Part shown: positions 39,909 to 53,527 of the stretch, piece by piece
How positions within the stretch are numbered: the first letter of the stretch is position 1
How the letters are laid out: every line of letters begins with the position of its first letter
NCBI GenBank assembly: GCA_025210775.1
Contig: JAOARB010000013.1
Location: 248,001 to 312,000 of the forward strand
DNA: 64,000 bases
Origin: Prolixibacteraceae bacterium
GTDB lineage: Bacteria; Bacteroidota; Bacteroidia; Bacteroidales; Prolixibacteraceae
Direction of reading: 5' to 3'
Program-made: the position numbers and the translations under genes
Notes under the pieces: generated by a model
Seen by the model: the letters and a program-made list of their open reading frames with translations, nothing else
Told to the model about the DNA's origin: nothing
Databases searched by the model: none

Positions 39909-40559
39909 TTAAAATAAAAAATCTACCCGATTACGTCCAAGTTGCACCTTCCCATCTTTTTCCAACACTTTTAACAATCTAGAGACCACCTCTCTAGAAG
40001 TGGTAAGAGAGTTTGCAATATCCCCATGAGTTCCTTGAAAGTATCTTTTTCCAGTAGAACGTTGGTATTCTTTAAAAAAAGAGAGCAACCTTTCATCCAT
40101 CTTCTTAAAGGCCAAGCTGTCAATTGTTTCTAAAAGTCCATCAAAATGAGACTTATATGAACGCATAATATAGACTTTCCATGATTCATACTTAGTCATC
40201 CATTCATCAAGATATTTTACTGGCACATTTAAAACATCTGTATCTTCTTCTGCAATAATATTTACATTCGACTTGAAATGCTCAATACAACAAGTTAGAG
40301 CCATTAAACAAACTTCACCTTTTTTAAGATAATAGAGTAATGATTCTCGCCCATCTTGATCTGTTCTGTAAATACGCAATACACCGTCAAGCACCAAAGG
40401 AAATCGTTTAATATATTTGTCTTCCTGTATTAGGACATTCCCCTTAGACACCTCTGTCCATTCGCCAACCTCAGAAAGCAGTTCACACAAGGATATTTCT
40501 AATATTGGGAAACGCTTTTGTATCAATTCAGGACTTATCTTCAAACGATCATTAGACAT
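39909..40559 (-). CDS. Crp/Fnr-family transcriptional regulator
   Basis: This 216-residue protein has an N-terminal cyclic-nucleotide-binding-like beta-barrel (about 20-135, with LIQEDKYIKRFPLVLDGVLRIYRTD and YYLKKGEVC) and a C-terminal winged helix of the Crp type (about 150-216), where GDIANSLTTSREVVSRLLKVLEKDG is the recognition region. CCIEH at about 90 and other residues do not form the Cys cluster of Fnr. The effector is unknown. It is a monocistronic leftward gene between the peptidase and the second PUL; whether it regulates either is not shown. A minus-strand box TACGTTTG lies 31 bp before the start. Confidence 0.9.
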   Translation of the reverse strand: MSNDRLKISPELIQKRFPILEISLCELLSEVGEWTEVSKGNVLIQEDKYIKRFPLVLDGVLRIYRTDQDGRESLLYYLKKGEVCLMALTCCIEHFKSNVNIIAEEDTDVLNVPVKYLDEWMTKYESWKVYIMRSYKSHFDGLLETIDSLAFKKMDERLLSFFKEYQRSTGKRYFQGTHGDIANSLTTSREVVSRLLKVLEKDGKVQLGRNRVDFLF

Positions 40560-40589
40560 AATATACTCTTATTAAATAACATGTAATTA

Positions 40590-40597
40590 CAAACGTA
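40590..40597 (-). promoter_or_regulatory. Candidate -7 box of the Crp-like regulator gene
   Basis: On the minus strand TACGTTTG matches the Bacteroidota sigma-ABfr -7 consensus TAnnTTTG exactly and lies 31 bp before the ATG. The -33 partner is not clear. Confidence 0.45.
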
Positions 40598-40717
40598 AAA
40601 CGAATATAACGAAAAAATACATCACACACACTTTCCATGAAACAATTTAAATGACAACATAAACCAACTGTCTCCAATGGCTATATCCTAATTTAAAATA
40701 ACACATTACTTTTATTT

Positions 40718-40758
40718 GACAAAAAAAGAGATTGCCACATAAAAATGTAACAATCTCT
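40718..40758 (-). terminator. Terminator of the second PUL
   Basis: A stem AGAGATTG with an ACAT/ATGT extension (40727-40758) is followed on the minus strand by TTTTTTT. It lies about 25 bp after the stop of the GH63-like gene and closes the second PUL. Confidence 0.85.
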
Positions 40759-40782
40759 CTACCCCATTATCAAATATGTAAT

Positions 40783-42818
40783 CTATTTCTCTTTTAACAT
40801 CATTAAAAGGTGGGCAGATGACCAACTAAAACCTACCGCATTAAGACCCTCTCCTGTAATAGGATGATAATTCTCACGAATTGGATCATCTGCCTTTAAT
40901 CCTTCACAATGATCTAGAATCTTGCGAGTTAAATAGTCCGCCTGTTGATGATAACCATATTTACGCATTCCTTTTATACCAAAATATGCTTGATCCAACC
41001 AAACAGGCCCTCTCCAATACCCCATCAATGGATTGAATTTAGAATGAGAAGCATCCAAAGTTGGGAAAGGAATATAAGTATTAAAATGAGTTGTATCCAT
41101 TACCACATTAACCACCCGTTCAGCTTGTTTTTTAGTAGCAACCTCAGCCCATAGAGCTATCCACCCTTCTGGTCCATATATTTCAATTTGATGTTTTTCT
41201 TTAAGATCAATATCAAAGAAAAAACCTTTCTCCTGATTATACATATATTTAGAAATCGCATCTTTCAATCTTTTGGTTTCTTCTTTATGAAAATATTGTT
41301 TTTCTCCTAGCTCCAACAATTGATGTAACTCTTCTAACTTTAATTTATCGTAATACAAATAACAATTCAAGTCGACTGACTCTTGATCCAAAGACCATGC
41401 TTTATCTCTATTCTTTAACATCTTAGCATGATCAAAACGAACAGCATTATCCATTCCACTCTCCCAAGCAGCTGCAATACGTGTACCATCTGTAGAGCCA
41501 TATTCACAAAGCATATTCTTATCATGATCTCTGTCAGCATACCACCACTGATGATATTTCTCTAGTTTGGGTAGCATCTCTCGAACGAAAGAAGTATCTA
41601 ACGTTGTTTCAAATATCTTAGAAACAGCCCATGAAGCCAAAGGAGGTTTGGTATCTCTCCAATTGTTTTCTTTAGAATTGATATAGATACAATCAGCCAC
41701 CATGCCTCTTTCATTCTGATAGTCAAACATTGATCTTAAATTATCTTTTGCCATCTCTGGATCAAAATAACAATAAGCCACTGCATGTTTCCAACTATCC
41801 CAACTCCAGAATCCATAGAATCCTTGATAAGACAATGAAGGAAATGTTCCTGCATGCTTCAAGTCCCCTGCAGCACTACGATAATTCGTAACCAAAGTCA
41901 TGATTGACTTAACAGCTACACGCTGATAAGAAGGCTCCATAAGAAGTGCAGACTGTTTTTTAAAATAGTTATTCAAATAACCATTCCATCTTTCATGATT
42001 TGCAACAATCTCTTTATCAAAATCAAACCTTTGTACTTCTTGCATTTCATCATTAAAACGATAGTTTTGTGTCATATTAAAGACCAAAGAATCGTTAGGT
42101 TCAAGTTCTTTTTTGTGCCATTTCATCACATAAGAAGAGTCTATATTGGCGACCACAACCTCATCCGGGCTTGGATAATACAAAGAGCTAAGTGTGGCAT
42201 TGTGGTCGGGGATATTCACCACTACGCCGTTATTAGACTCTTTTCTTATATGATTTTTTGATGACCATAAAGTGCCATCTACTTCTAAATCAAGGGTACG
42301 ATTTTTATCTCCAACATTACGAATAATGGTTTGAACCATAGACGTACGTTTATTTACAAATATCAAAGATTGTTCTATCTCTAGATTATCCATCAAATAG
42401 GTTTGTTCTATTGATCCAGGAAGATACTTAACGCTTCGAATGGCATTATCCCACTCCAATCGACTTCCATTCTCAAAAATAAACCACTGAGAAAAATTCT
42501 TAGACAACCATTCTCCATGCATGGACATCACCATAGGACCAGAAAATCCACCATAGTAACTACTCTGTTCAGGAACCGCATAAGCATGCCAAGCTCCTTT
42601 ATCCGAAAAGAGAGAATGTTCAATCCCATACTTATTGCTTGGAGAAAAACATATATCTAATACATTCTCATATGTATCCACTTTCGGTATTTGCAATATT
42701 TCTTTTTTCTGAGATGAGTGGGTAGAACAAGAGACCAATGCTACCCCCAACATCATTCCTAAACCAAGAGCTCTAAAACAACTAGAGCCCTTGGTTATTT
42801 TTTCAACTATATGCATCA

Positions 42819-42819
<1 letters not shown>
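40783..42819 (-). CDS. GH63-like (alpha/alpha-barrel) glycoside hydrolase, lipoprotein
   Basis: This is a putative exo-acting alpha-glycosidase with the (alpha/alpha)6 fold of the GH37/GH63 families. The signal ends in a lipobox (LVSC, Cys31), so it is anchored by lipid. The N-terminal 270 residues form a beta-sandwich; the barrel includes GFWSWDSWKHA (about 336-346), WESGMDNAVRF with candidate catalytic acid Asp457, and the C-terminal RGPVWLDQAYFGIKGM and ENYHPITGEGLNAVGFSWSSAH, with Glu657 a possible second catalytic residue. Related proteins include YgjK-type glucosidases and mannosylglycerate hydrolases, so the substrate is uncertain. Its ATG overlaps the stop of the GH2 gene by one base (TAATG), indicating translational coupling. 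Confidence 0.82.
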
Positions 42820-45956
<3,137 letters not shown>

Positions 45957-46049
45957 CTAATTATATTGTTTCAACATTCATCTACCTTGTTACCCAAATA
46001 AATGAGATTTTTCTACATCGTCTAACTCAACAAGAACCTGGATAACCTG

Positions 46050-46092
46050 CAAAAAGAAGGGACTCCTCTAAAGAAAGAGTAAAGGAGTCCCC
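46050..46092 (-). terminator. Hairpin between SusD and GH2 genes of the second PUL
   Basis: A stem GGGACTCCT/AGGAGTCCC (46059-46091), with extra pairing in the loop (CTCT/AGAG), is followed on the minus strand by TTCTTTTTG. It probably terminates part of the transcripts after SusC-SusD, so that the transport genes are expressed above the enzymes. Confidence 0.7.
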
Positions 46093-46127
46093 ATTGATCA
46101 TCTATTTCAATCTAAATTCTGATATTA

Positions 46128-47618
46128 TTAATATCCTGGTGTTGGCTCTAAAACAGAATTTTGGGCCACCTCTGTAGAAGGAATAGGATAATAATCACAC
46201 TTAGGCATATAATTATTTGCATAAATATGACCGTGATCCAAAAGTTGTTGTTTCACATCACCATAGCGAACCATATCTTGGAATCGGATACCTTCACAAG
46301 GAAATTCTAATAATCTTTGATGACGTATTTCTGCTCTTATTAACCCTGTATCAGTCAATGTAAAATCTTTTAACCCTGCTCTATTTCTTACTTTATTTAA
46401 AGCAGACAAGATATCACTAGACAATCCATTACTCTCATTTAAAGCTTCAGCATACATTAAAAGAACATCTGCATAACGCAAAACGGGAACATTGATACCT
46501 GATTTACCTGACTTTGCAGGAGCAATTCCATCGTTAAACTTCTTAAACATTGCCTCTGGTGTTTCACCTACACCATAATAACTACTCCAAGGTTGGCCTA
46601 AAAACTCACTCTTACCTGCAGCATCATTATAACAGATCGATGCAACCAATCTTTTGTCGGGTTCACCTGCAGTAGTTTTCTCTTTTTCAAACTCATCAAT
46701 CAAATACTGACTAGGACGTAACATATGCCATCCACTTACTTTTCCAATAGCCATAAATGATGCTTGTGATGCAGATCCCCACATTCCTCCAGCCTCTTGG
46801 GTAGTGTACTGAATTTCAAATAATGATTCTTTTGAGTTTTCATTTGTTCCATCAAACATGCCTTCATAATCGTCAGTAAGGTCATATCCAAGTTTCATCA
46901 CTTCCTTAAAAGCATTAATCGCTTCAGTATATTGTTTTTGATATAAATAAGCCTTACCAAGGAAACCATAAGCTGCACCTTTTGTTGCTCGACCAACATT
47001 ATTATCATCCCATGAGGCTGGCAAATGTTCTGCTGCCTTTTGGAAATCTCCTACAATCAATTTCCAAGCATCCTCTTTAGAAGAGTCTTTTTTGATAAGA
47101 TTAGAAGTAGAAGTAGCCTCATCTCTTACAATAATTGTCGTAAAATTGATATTTAACATCATATGAGCAAATCCACGCATAAAATATGCTTCACTCATCA
47201 ATTGAGCTCTCTTTTCGTCAGTGATATTATCAGCAGGAATAGTCGGTATACGATCAATCAAATCATTGGCATAGCGAATACAGCTATAATTTTGAGACCA
47301 CATAGAATATATAGTAGAGTTTCCTGAAGTATATTCAAAACTACCCATTCTCTTTAAGTATCCCCAATCCGAAGAACCAGGTAACATAGTAATATCATCC
47401 CCTTTATAATTAAGTGGAATAAAATACTCCTCACCCCAGTGCCAACTTTTATACATTTGTTCTGCATAACAACTAACCAACACTTTTTCTGCTGCAGATG
47501 CATCTTTCCAATAAGATTCAAAGGTCAATTCATCTGGAGATTTTTGATCTAAAAATGAGTCTGAACAACTGGTAAATAAGACTCCTAGTGATAAGACAAT
47601 ATATAGTATATTTTTCAT
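46128..47618 (-). CDS. SusD/RagB-family lipoprotein of the second PUL
   Basis: This is a SusD-like glycan-binding lipoprotein with a lipobox at Cys18 (FTSC) followed by SDSFLDQKSP, a very common SusD start. Helical repeat segments are visible (WSQNYSCIRYANDLIDRIP, SEAYFMRGFAHMMLNINF, AYGFLGKAYLYQKQYTEAINAFKEV), and the C-terminal region has VLRYADVLLMYAEALNESNG, RHQRLLEFPCEGIRFQDMVRYG and YPIPSTEVAQN. Length (496) is normal. It begins 12 bp after the SusC stop codon. It is not especially close to the SusD of the first PUL, consistent with a different glycan. Confidence 0.93.
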   Translation of the reverse strand: MKNILYIVLSLGVLFTSCSDSFLDQKSPDELTFESYWKDASAAEKVLVSCYAEQMYKSWHWGEEYFIPLNYKGDDITMLPGSSDWGYLKRMGSFEYTSGNSTIYSMWSQNYSCIRYANDLIDRIPTIPADNITDEKRAQLMSEAYFMRGFAHMMLNINFTTIIVRDEATSTSNLIKKDSSKEDAWKLIVGDFQKAAEHLPASWDDNNVGRATKGAAYGFLGKAYLYQKQYTEAINAFKEVMKLGYDLTDDYEGMFDGTNENSKESLFEIQYTTQEAGGMWGSASQASFMAIGKVSGWHMLRPSQYLIDEFEKEKTTAGEPDKRLVASICYNDAAGKSEFLGQPWSSYYGVGETPEAMFKKFNDGIAPAKSGKSGINVPVLRYADVLLMYAEALNESNGLSSDILSALNKVRNRAGLKDFTLTDTGLIRAEIRHQRLLEFPCEGIRFQDMVRYGDVKQQLLDHGHIYANNYMPKCDYYPIPSTEVAQNSVLEPTPGY

Positions 47619-47630
47619 GATTTTAGCTCC

Positions 47631-50600
47631 TTAAAAGTTTAATTGAACACCAAATAAGAAAGTTCTAGAAGTTGGATAAACACCATAATCGATTCCCATA
47701 TTCCATATATTCTGTGAACTTGTCTCAGGATCATATCCAGTATAATCAGTAATCGTAAATAGATTTTGACCACTCACATAGACTCTTAATTTCTCAATAT
47801 TTACACTCTCCAACATACTTTTAGGGAAAGTATAACCAAACTGTAACGATTTAAGTCTTAGATAAGAACCATTTTCAATATATCTATCCGAGATACGTGA
47901 ATTATTTGTGTCATCCTGTACAGGACGAGGAATATTTGTATCTGTATTGGTTGGAGTCCAATAATCTAATGTTGTATCCCAATAATTAAAGTTTCCTACC
48001 ATTGATTCACCATAGTAACGAGGAAGATTAAAAATCTTATTTCCATGTTTACCATTAAAGAAAATAGACATGTCAAAACCTTTGTAAGCCATATTGACAT
48101 TCAAACTATATTCAAAATCTGGTAATGCAGAACCAGTACTTGTAATGTCATTACTATCAATCTTTTTATCTCCATTTACATCTACAAAACGAATGTCCCC
48201 TGGTTTAGCAACACCTTCTTGTGCAGAGCCAATAATTTCTGATTCATTCTGGAAAATTCCATCAGTTTTGTAAGTATAGAAAGAGCCAATAGATTCACCC
48301 ACGATGGTCCATACTGCAGGTATCTTATAATCGACATTACTTCCTTTTTGAATATCAATACCATCACCCAAACGAATCACTTCATTCTTAATGGTAGACA
48401 AGGTTGCAGCAGCATCCCAAGTAAAATCACCTTTTTTGTCTCTTACCCCTACTTCAAATTCCCATCCACTGTTTTTCATCTCACCAATGTTCATCATCTG
48501 TGATGTCATTCCACTAGATGCAGGAAGTGGTTGGTTTACTAAAATGTCTTTTCTTGTACTTGTAAAGTAGTTTACTGATCCATAAACCATATCTTCAAGA
48601 AGTCCAAAATCAAAACCTAAATTGGTATCAACAGATTCTTCCCAACGATAATCATCAATATACATTCCAGATGGATAAGCACCACCTGTTAAGGTTCCTC
48701 CCCATACGTAAGAATAACCAGCTTTCATTAAACCTTGATAGAAATAATTTTTCAAATTATCATCACTACCCAGTTTACCCCAACTAGCACGAACCTTTAA
48801 ACGACTTACTACATCTGCTAATGGTTCCCAGAAATTCTCACGATGAACGTTCCATCCAGCAGAGAAAGAAGGGAAAACACCATATCTATAATCCTCAGAG
48901 AATTTTGATGTTCCATCACGCCTTACTGTAGCTTGGAATAGATATTTACTATCGTAACTATAATTTATACGACCAAATACAGAAGCTCTGTTAAAGGTGT
49001 ATTCAGTACCCCAACCACTGAAAGTTCCACCTTGCCCTGCATTAATTGTATTAAAATTCTCATCAGGGAAACCTGCTGGATTGCCTTTGGCATCTTTTCC
49101 TTCAGCACTCACTCCATGATTACGAGCATATTGACTTTGAATAGATCCACCACCAAGAACATCAAAACCATGTTTATCTAATTCGAAATGATAACTTACT
49201 GTTGGTTCAATCAAATATTGAGAATAATGAGTTGTTCCTTCTTCATTTTTCGGGAATTCCACCAAGTCTTTTGGATTAACTTGATAAGATGGATGATGCT
49301 TTCTATAATTATAGAAATTGTTTCTATAACCTGTGTTCAACTTAACATACAAACCATCGATTACTTCCATACTTGCCATCAAGTTGGTATTGATATCTGT
49401 ATTCTTTGTTTTGTACTCATTTAAATTCTGTTCACCTACAGGATTATTCTCTGCAGCTGAAGTATAATCAGAATATCCATAACCATTTTTCTTTGTTTCA
49501 TCATATACTGGAACAAAAGGAGTAATACGGTTGATTCGGAAAATAGAAGTTGTAAATTCATTACTATTACTCTGGGCAATAGAGATATTAGGTGAGATCG
49601 TTAGTTTACCTATCTTCATATCTAACTTCAAACGAGTACTTAACTTGTTATAGTCTGTACCAATAACAACCCCTTCTTGATCAAAATATCCAGCAGAAAA
49701 AAGGAAGCTAATATCCTCTGTTCCTCCTGTAAAATTCAAGTTATAATTTTGCATCAAACCAGTACGATACATTGCATCTTGCCAATCAGTATTCGCAAAC
49801 TTACTTGCATCATCGTTATGCCACTGACCTAACTGAGTCATTTTGCTTGGATCAACACCTGCTGCAGTCTCATTAGCAATTGTATTTTCATATGCAGCAC
49901 GGTTAACTTTCAACCAATCGGCTGAAGAAGTCATCAATGGCAATGTTTTAGCCACTGTTTGAGGCCCAGCATAAGCAGAAAAACTAACTTTTACTTTTCC
50001 TTCTTTACCTTTTTTAGTCGTCACGATAACAACCCCATTTGCAGCACGTGAACCGTAGATAGCAGCAGACGAAGCATCTTTAAGAACTTCCATTGAAGAA
50101 ATATCATCTGGATTGATATTGTTTATATCACCCTCTACTCCATCAATGATGTATAATGGTGTATTTCCACCAAAAGAAGCAACACCACGAACACGTACAG
50201 ATATACCTGCTCCTGGAGCACCACTAGATGCAGACACAGAAACACCAGATACACGTCCTTGCAACGACTCTGCAGGAGTAGCTACTGCCACTTTCTGCAT
50301 ATCTTCAGACTTTACAGAAGATACAGCACCAGTCAAATCCGATTTCTTTTGAATACCGTAAGCGACAATAACCACCTCGTCAAGATCTGTACGATCTTCC
50401 ACTAAAGCAACATTTAAGGTTGTTTTACCACCCACTGCAATCGTTTGCGATTTATATCCAACGTAAGAAAAAGACAGAGAACCTTTAGCAGGAACTTTTA
50501 TCGTATAATTACCATCAAAATCAGTAATAATACCTTTAGTTGTTCCAACAAGTAATACTGTCACACCAGGGATAGGTGCACCACTTTCATCAATCACTTG

Positions 50601-51056
50601 TCCTTTTACAGTAACCTCCTCTTGTTGAGCACGAACAGCGTTAGTTACTGTTACTTTGCTTTTTGAAGACTCATTAAAAATTAATACTTGTTGTGCCTTT
50701 AGTTCATAGTCAAGATTGGTACTTTTAAGCACCTCATCCATCACTACATTTAGATCTGCACTATTACAATGTACAGATACATTTTGATAGGGAGAGACAT
50801 CTTCTGGGGAATAAATAATATTGCGATTTGACTCTTGTTGCAAATCGTCTAATACAGTCTTCAGCTCCACATTATTATATGCTAACTGAATGGCATTGGA
50901 TAATTTTGTGTAATTTGTGCTAACACGAGATTCTGCTTGTGAATAGCTACTATTCATTACAAATAGAGCGAAAATTACGAAGCATAAACTCTTGATGGAC
51001 AAGAAATGTCTACGACATCTGCCCACACTTACCTCAAGTTTAGACAATGAAATCAT
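47631..51056 (-). CDS. STN-containing SusC-family transporter and signal transducer
   Basis: This is a TonB-dependent transporter of the SusC type with an extra N-terminal STN (secretin/TonB short N-terminal) domain: signal peptide (to about residue 41), STN about 52-120 (IQLAYNNVELKTVLDDLQQES, YELKAQQVLIFNES), CarboxypepD_reg-like domain about 148-235 (VKGQVIDESGAPIPGVTVLLVGTT), TonB-box region DEVVIVAYGIQKKSD, plug about 245-350 (LQGRVSGVSVSASSGAPG, AAIYGSRAANGVVIVTTKKG) and barrel ending in TFLFGVQLNF. STN-bearing transporters touch a FecR-type anti-sigma factor in the periplasm when loaded with ligand, and exactly such a gene lies immediately upstream. It should therefore both import the glycan and report its presence. 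Confidence 0.94.
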   Translation of the reverse strand: MISLSKLEVSVGRCRRHFLSIKSLCFVIFALFVMNSSYSQAESRVSTNYTKLSNAIQLAYNNVELKTVLDDLQQESNRNIIYSPEDVSPYQNVSVHCNSADLNVVMDEVLKSTNLDYELKAQQVLIFNESSKSKVTVTNAVRAQQEEVTVKGQVIDESGAPIPGVTVLLVGTTKGIITDFDGNYTIKVPAKGSLSFSYVGYKSQTIAVGGKTTLNVALVEDRTDLDEVVIVAYGIQKKSDLTGAVSSVKSEDMQKVAVATPAESLQGRVSGVSVSASSGAPGAGISVRVRGVASFGGNTPLYIIDGVEGDINNINPDDISSMEVLKDASSAAIYGSRAANGVVIVTTKKGKEGKVKVSFSAYAGPQTVAKTLPLMTSSADWLKVNRAAYENTIANETAAGVDPSKMTQLGQWHNDDASKFANTDWQDAMYRTGLMQNYNLNFTGGTEDISFLFSAGYFDQEGVVIGTDYNKLSTRLKLDMKIGKLTISPNISIAQSNSNEFTTSIFRINRITPFVPVYDETKKNGYGYSDYTSAAENNPVGEQNLNEYKTKNTDINTNLMASMEVIDGLYVKLNTGYRNNFYNYRKHHPSYQVNPKDLVEFPKNEEGTTHYSQYLIEPTVSYHFELDKHGFDVLGGGSIQSQYARNHGVSAEGKDAKGNPAGFPDENFNTINAGQGGTFSGWGTEYTFNRASVFGRINYSYDSKYLFQATVRRDGTSKFSEDYRYGVFPSFSAGWNVHRENFWEPLADVVSRLKVRASWGKLGSDDNLKNYFYQGLMKAGYSYVWGGTLTGGAYPSGMYIDDYRWEESVDTNLGFDFGLLEDMVYGSVNYFTSTRKDILVNQPLPASSGMTSQMMNIGEMKNSGWEFEVGVRDKKGDFTWDAAATLSTIKNEVIRLGDGIDIQKGSNVDYKIPAVWTIVGESIGSFYTYKTDGIFQNESEIIGSAQEGVAKPGDIRFVDVNGDKKIDSNDITSTGSALPDFEYSLNVNMAYKGFDMSIFFNGKHGNKIFNLPRYYGESMVGNFNYWDTTLDYWTPTNTDTNIPRPVQDDTNNSRISDRYIENGSYLRLKSLQFGYTFPKSMLESVNIEKLRVYVSGQNLFTITDYTGYDPETSSQNIWNMGIDYGVYPTSRTFLFGVQLNF

Positions 51057-51119
51057 AAATGCTATTTTAGATATTAGTTTCTACTTTGGAGGTACAAGAG
51101 CAATGATTCAAATAAAGGA

Positions 51120-52034
51120 TTACTCTATCACAAACATCTCGCCCTCCTTTTTATAATTGGTTTTTGTTACTTTAGTTAATGCATACAACATCGACTCAAC
51201 AGAATCAGTGACATTAAAAACACCTGATACTCTTCTATCTCTTAGTCGACTTTCCTTGACCATTATCTCCACTCCTTTTTCTGTAGCAATACGTTTTACA
51301 ACTGAAGACAAACGCTCTTCATGAAAACGTATCTTACCTTCACTCCAAGAAGTTCTTAACGCCACATTCACATTAGAGATAACCATCTTTCCACTATTAT
51401 TTACAACAACTTGTTGATTTGGTTTTATCAACTGTTGCTTCTCATCCACTTGAAGTGCAATTGAACCCTCCACAAGAGTTGCTTCTAGTTGCGCTTCGTT
51501 ATTATCTACAACAAAAGTGGTTCCCAAGACTTTTATATCACCGCAATCTCCCATTACAACAAAAGGTCTTTTACTATCATGAGTTACTTTAAACATTGCT
51601 TCCCCCTTAAGGTAGACTTTACGGATTCCAGAAAAATCACTCTTAACAACAAGGACTGCTGCTTTATTTAAAGTTACAATCGAATTATCTTGCAACACAA
51701 TTTCTTTTACTGTAGCGGAATTATTGGCATAAGATTGGAATTCCTTTTTGCTATTGATTCTAAGAAAAGCATTCCAAAGACCACCAATAAGCAACATAGA
51801 AGCTGCTACTGTCCAAATCCAATTCAAATCAAGTGATCTTTTTTTCCCAATTTTGGACAACACTTTATTTTGCATCTTAGAAGCATTGGCACTTCCCTTC
51901 GTCAAATTATCTAACTTACCTTCTAAGGCATATTGATCTTCTCTATCAAAGCTTGCTAACTCTGACTGTTCTTCCTCTGTTAGATTTCCCAACAAGGACT
52001 TTGACTTTAATATGTAATATCTTTCTTCGTTCAT
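51120..52034 (-). CDS. FecR-family anti-sigma factor
   Basis: This 304-residue inner-membrane protein has an N-terminal cytoplasmic part with the sigma-binding region (about 1-70), one membrane helix (about 71-91, LNWIWTVAASMLLIGGLWNAF), a periplasmic FecR domain (about 105-215, with YLKGEAMFKVTHDSKRPFVV and VLGTTFVVDNNEAQLEATLVEGSI) and a C-terminal DUF4974-like domain (about 230-304, RIATEKGVEIMVKE, RDRRVSGVFNVTDS). It keeps the adjacent sigma factor inactive until the STN domain of the SusC protein signals. It lies between these two partners, 63 bp from SusC and about 98 bp from the sigma gene. Confidence 0.93.
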   Translation of the reverse strand: MNEERYYILKSKSLLGNLTEEEQSELASFDREDQYALEGKLDNLTKGSANASKMQNKVLSKIGKKRSLDLNWIWTVAASMLLIGGLWNAFLRINSKKEFQSYANNSATVKEIVLQDNSIVTLNKAAVLVVKSDFSGIRKVYLKGEAMFKVTHDSKRPFVVMGDCGDIKVLGTTFVVDNNEAQLEATLVEGSIALQVDEKQQLIKPNQQVVVNNSGKMVISNVNVALRTSWSEGKIRFHEERLSSVVKRIATEKGVEIMVKESRLRDRRVSGVFNVTDSVESMLYALTKVTKTNYKKEGEMFVIE

Positions 52035-52132
52035 AAATTAAACTGACTATATACATAGACTTGGAAAAAATGAAAATCCCCCTATGTAAAAGTTATTTTT
52101 TTCTTCTTTTTTTCACAAAACAAACTAACACA

Positions 52133-52702
52133 CTAAATTTCAACCATTTCATGCAACTTCTTTAATGCTCTTGCTAATGTATTTTCTACTGTTTTAGGTG
52201 ATATAGAAAGAATATCTCCAATCTCCTTCTGCTTTAATCCATTTATTTTTGCCATAATCAACACCTCCTTACACCTTTCTGGAAGATCATCGATCTTTCT
52301 CATAATAAAATGATAAAGTTCTTTTGAGATCCAATCGTCTTCCAACGAACGGAAATCACTATATTTCAAATACTCTTCATCCACCTTGTCTCCATCCAAC
52401 AGAGGTTTCTTTCTACTTATTTCACTAAGAGCTTTATTACGCACAGAAGTAACTAAATAACGACGTAAGTGAAGTATTTCACGCACATTGGTGCGTTGGT
52501 TCCAAAAATTGACAAAGACATCACTCACCACCTCTTCTGCTAGTTCTCTGTTTTTAACCAATGAAAATGCATATCTCAACAGGTCATCATTATATTGTTG
52601 TATAACTTGTTTCAATGCTCTCTCGGATCCCAAAGCAAGTCGTCCTAAAGTGATAGAATCAATATTTTCTTTTTGTTTCATCTGTTTTACTAAAATCACC
52701 AC
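52133..52702 (-). CDS. ECF-type RNA polymerase sigma factor
   Basis: This 189-residue protein has the two-domain ECF sigma layout: region 2 (about 25-92, YNDDLLRYAFSLVKNRELAEEVVSDVFVNFW) and region 4 (about 128-182, LPERCKEVLIMAKINGLKQKEIGDILSISPKTVENTLARALKKL). It would direct transcription of the downstream SusC-SusD-GH2-GH63 genes once freed from the FecR-type anti-sigma factor. A second in-frame ATG seven codons in (52681) gives MKQKENID and may be the true start. Order sigma, anti-sigma, STN-SusC is the standard arrangement for this control type. Confidence 0.93.
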   Translation of the reverse strand: MVILVKQMKQKENIDSITLGRLALGSERALKQVIQQYNDDLLRYAFSLVKNRELAEEVVSDVFVNFWNQRTNVREILHLRRYLVTSVRNKALSEISRKKPLLDGDKVDEEYLKYSDFRSLEDDWISKELYHFIMRKIDDLPERCKEVLIMAKINGLKQKEIGDILSISPKTVENTLARALKKLHEMVEI

Positions 52703-53422
52703 GTTTCACATTTCAATAAATCATTAATGGAATAACTAACCATCAGACATTCAAGCCTATTTTTATCATCTAATAAAAATAGCAAATAGTTAAAACTAAA
52801 ATAGTGATTAATACAAGGACATTTGTTTTGGAAATAAATCATTTCGTTGTGGGGATTTTTACTAAACGCACACTTTCGTATGTACAACATTACCATTCAT
52901 ATAAATAATGTTTACACTACATATTTAAACAGATATTTAATAAGATTTTGCTCAAAAGATAAAGACAGATAGTATTGAAGCAAGTCGATCTATTTTATGA
53001 AGAAATAGTAGCCATATAAAGTGAAGTCGTTAATCATATAGTTAGACAAATAGATAATGGTTCTCATGTCGACTTTTGGGTTTTAATTTTTCAAGCTGAC
53101 ATCTCAAAGATAAATTTTGCAATAAATCTTTCCGATTATAAGCACATGCTAGAGAACACCCTACCAGTAGGCTTTAGATTTTTCTATACATCCCTTAGTT
53201 GACAGAACTTAAAAATGTAATATTTCCAATAAAAAACGATCAAACGAATCGAATGAGTGTCTGAAAACCCAGAGATAATTAAATTAATTTTGCAAAAATC
53301 AGTGCAGATTTATCAAACTCAATCATATAAATTGAGTCAAGAATTAAATTATCTAAACCAAATAATACTTTCTTTTAAATTTAGTCAATATAACCACTAT
53401 TTCTTGGTCAGATTATTCTCAT

Positions 53423-53527
53423 TTTAACTTCATATCAACTTCACTTGAGAGCGAGCTTGACATAACGTATAAATGAACTTGATATGAAGTTGATATAAAG
53501 TTATAGTGAAATTGACATGAAATTATA
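53423..53527 (+). repeat. Iterated 11-bp repeat element, copy 2
   Basis: Two units (TTTAACTTCAT, ATCAACTTCAC; 53423-53444), a 28-bp core containing CATAACGTATA (53445-53472), and five units in opposite orientation (ATGAACTTGAT, ATGAAGTTGAT, ATAAAGTTATA, GTGAAATTGAC, ATGAAATTATA; 53473-53527). The right half matches the reverse complement of copy 1 at 28961-29054. The core CATAACG(C/T)ATAA is shared, while the left spacer next to it differs. Function unknown. Confidence 0.75.
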
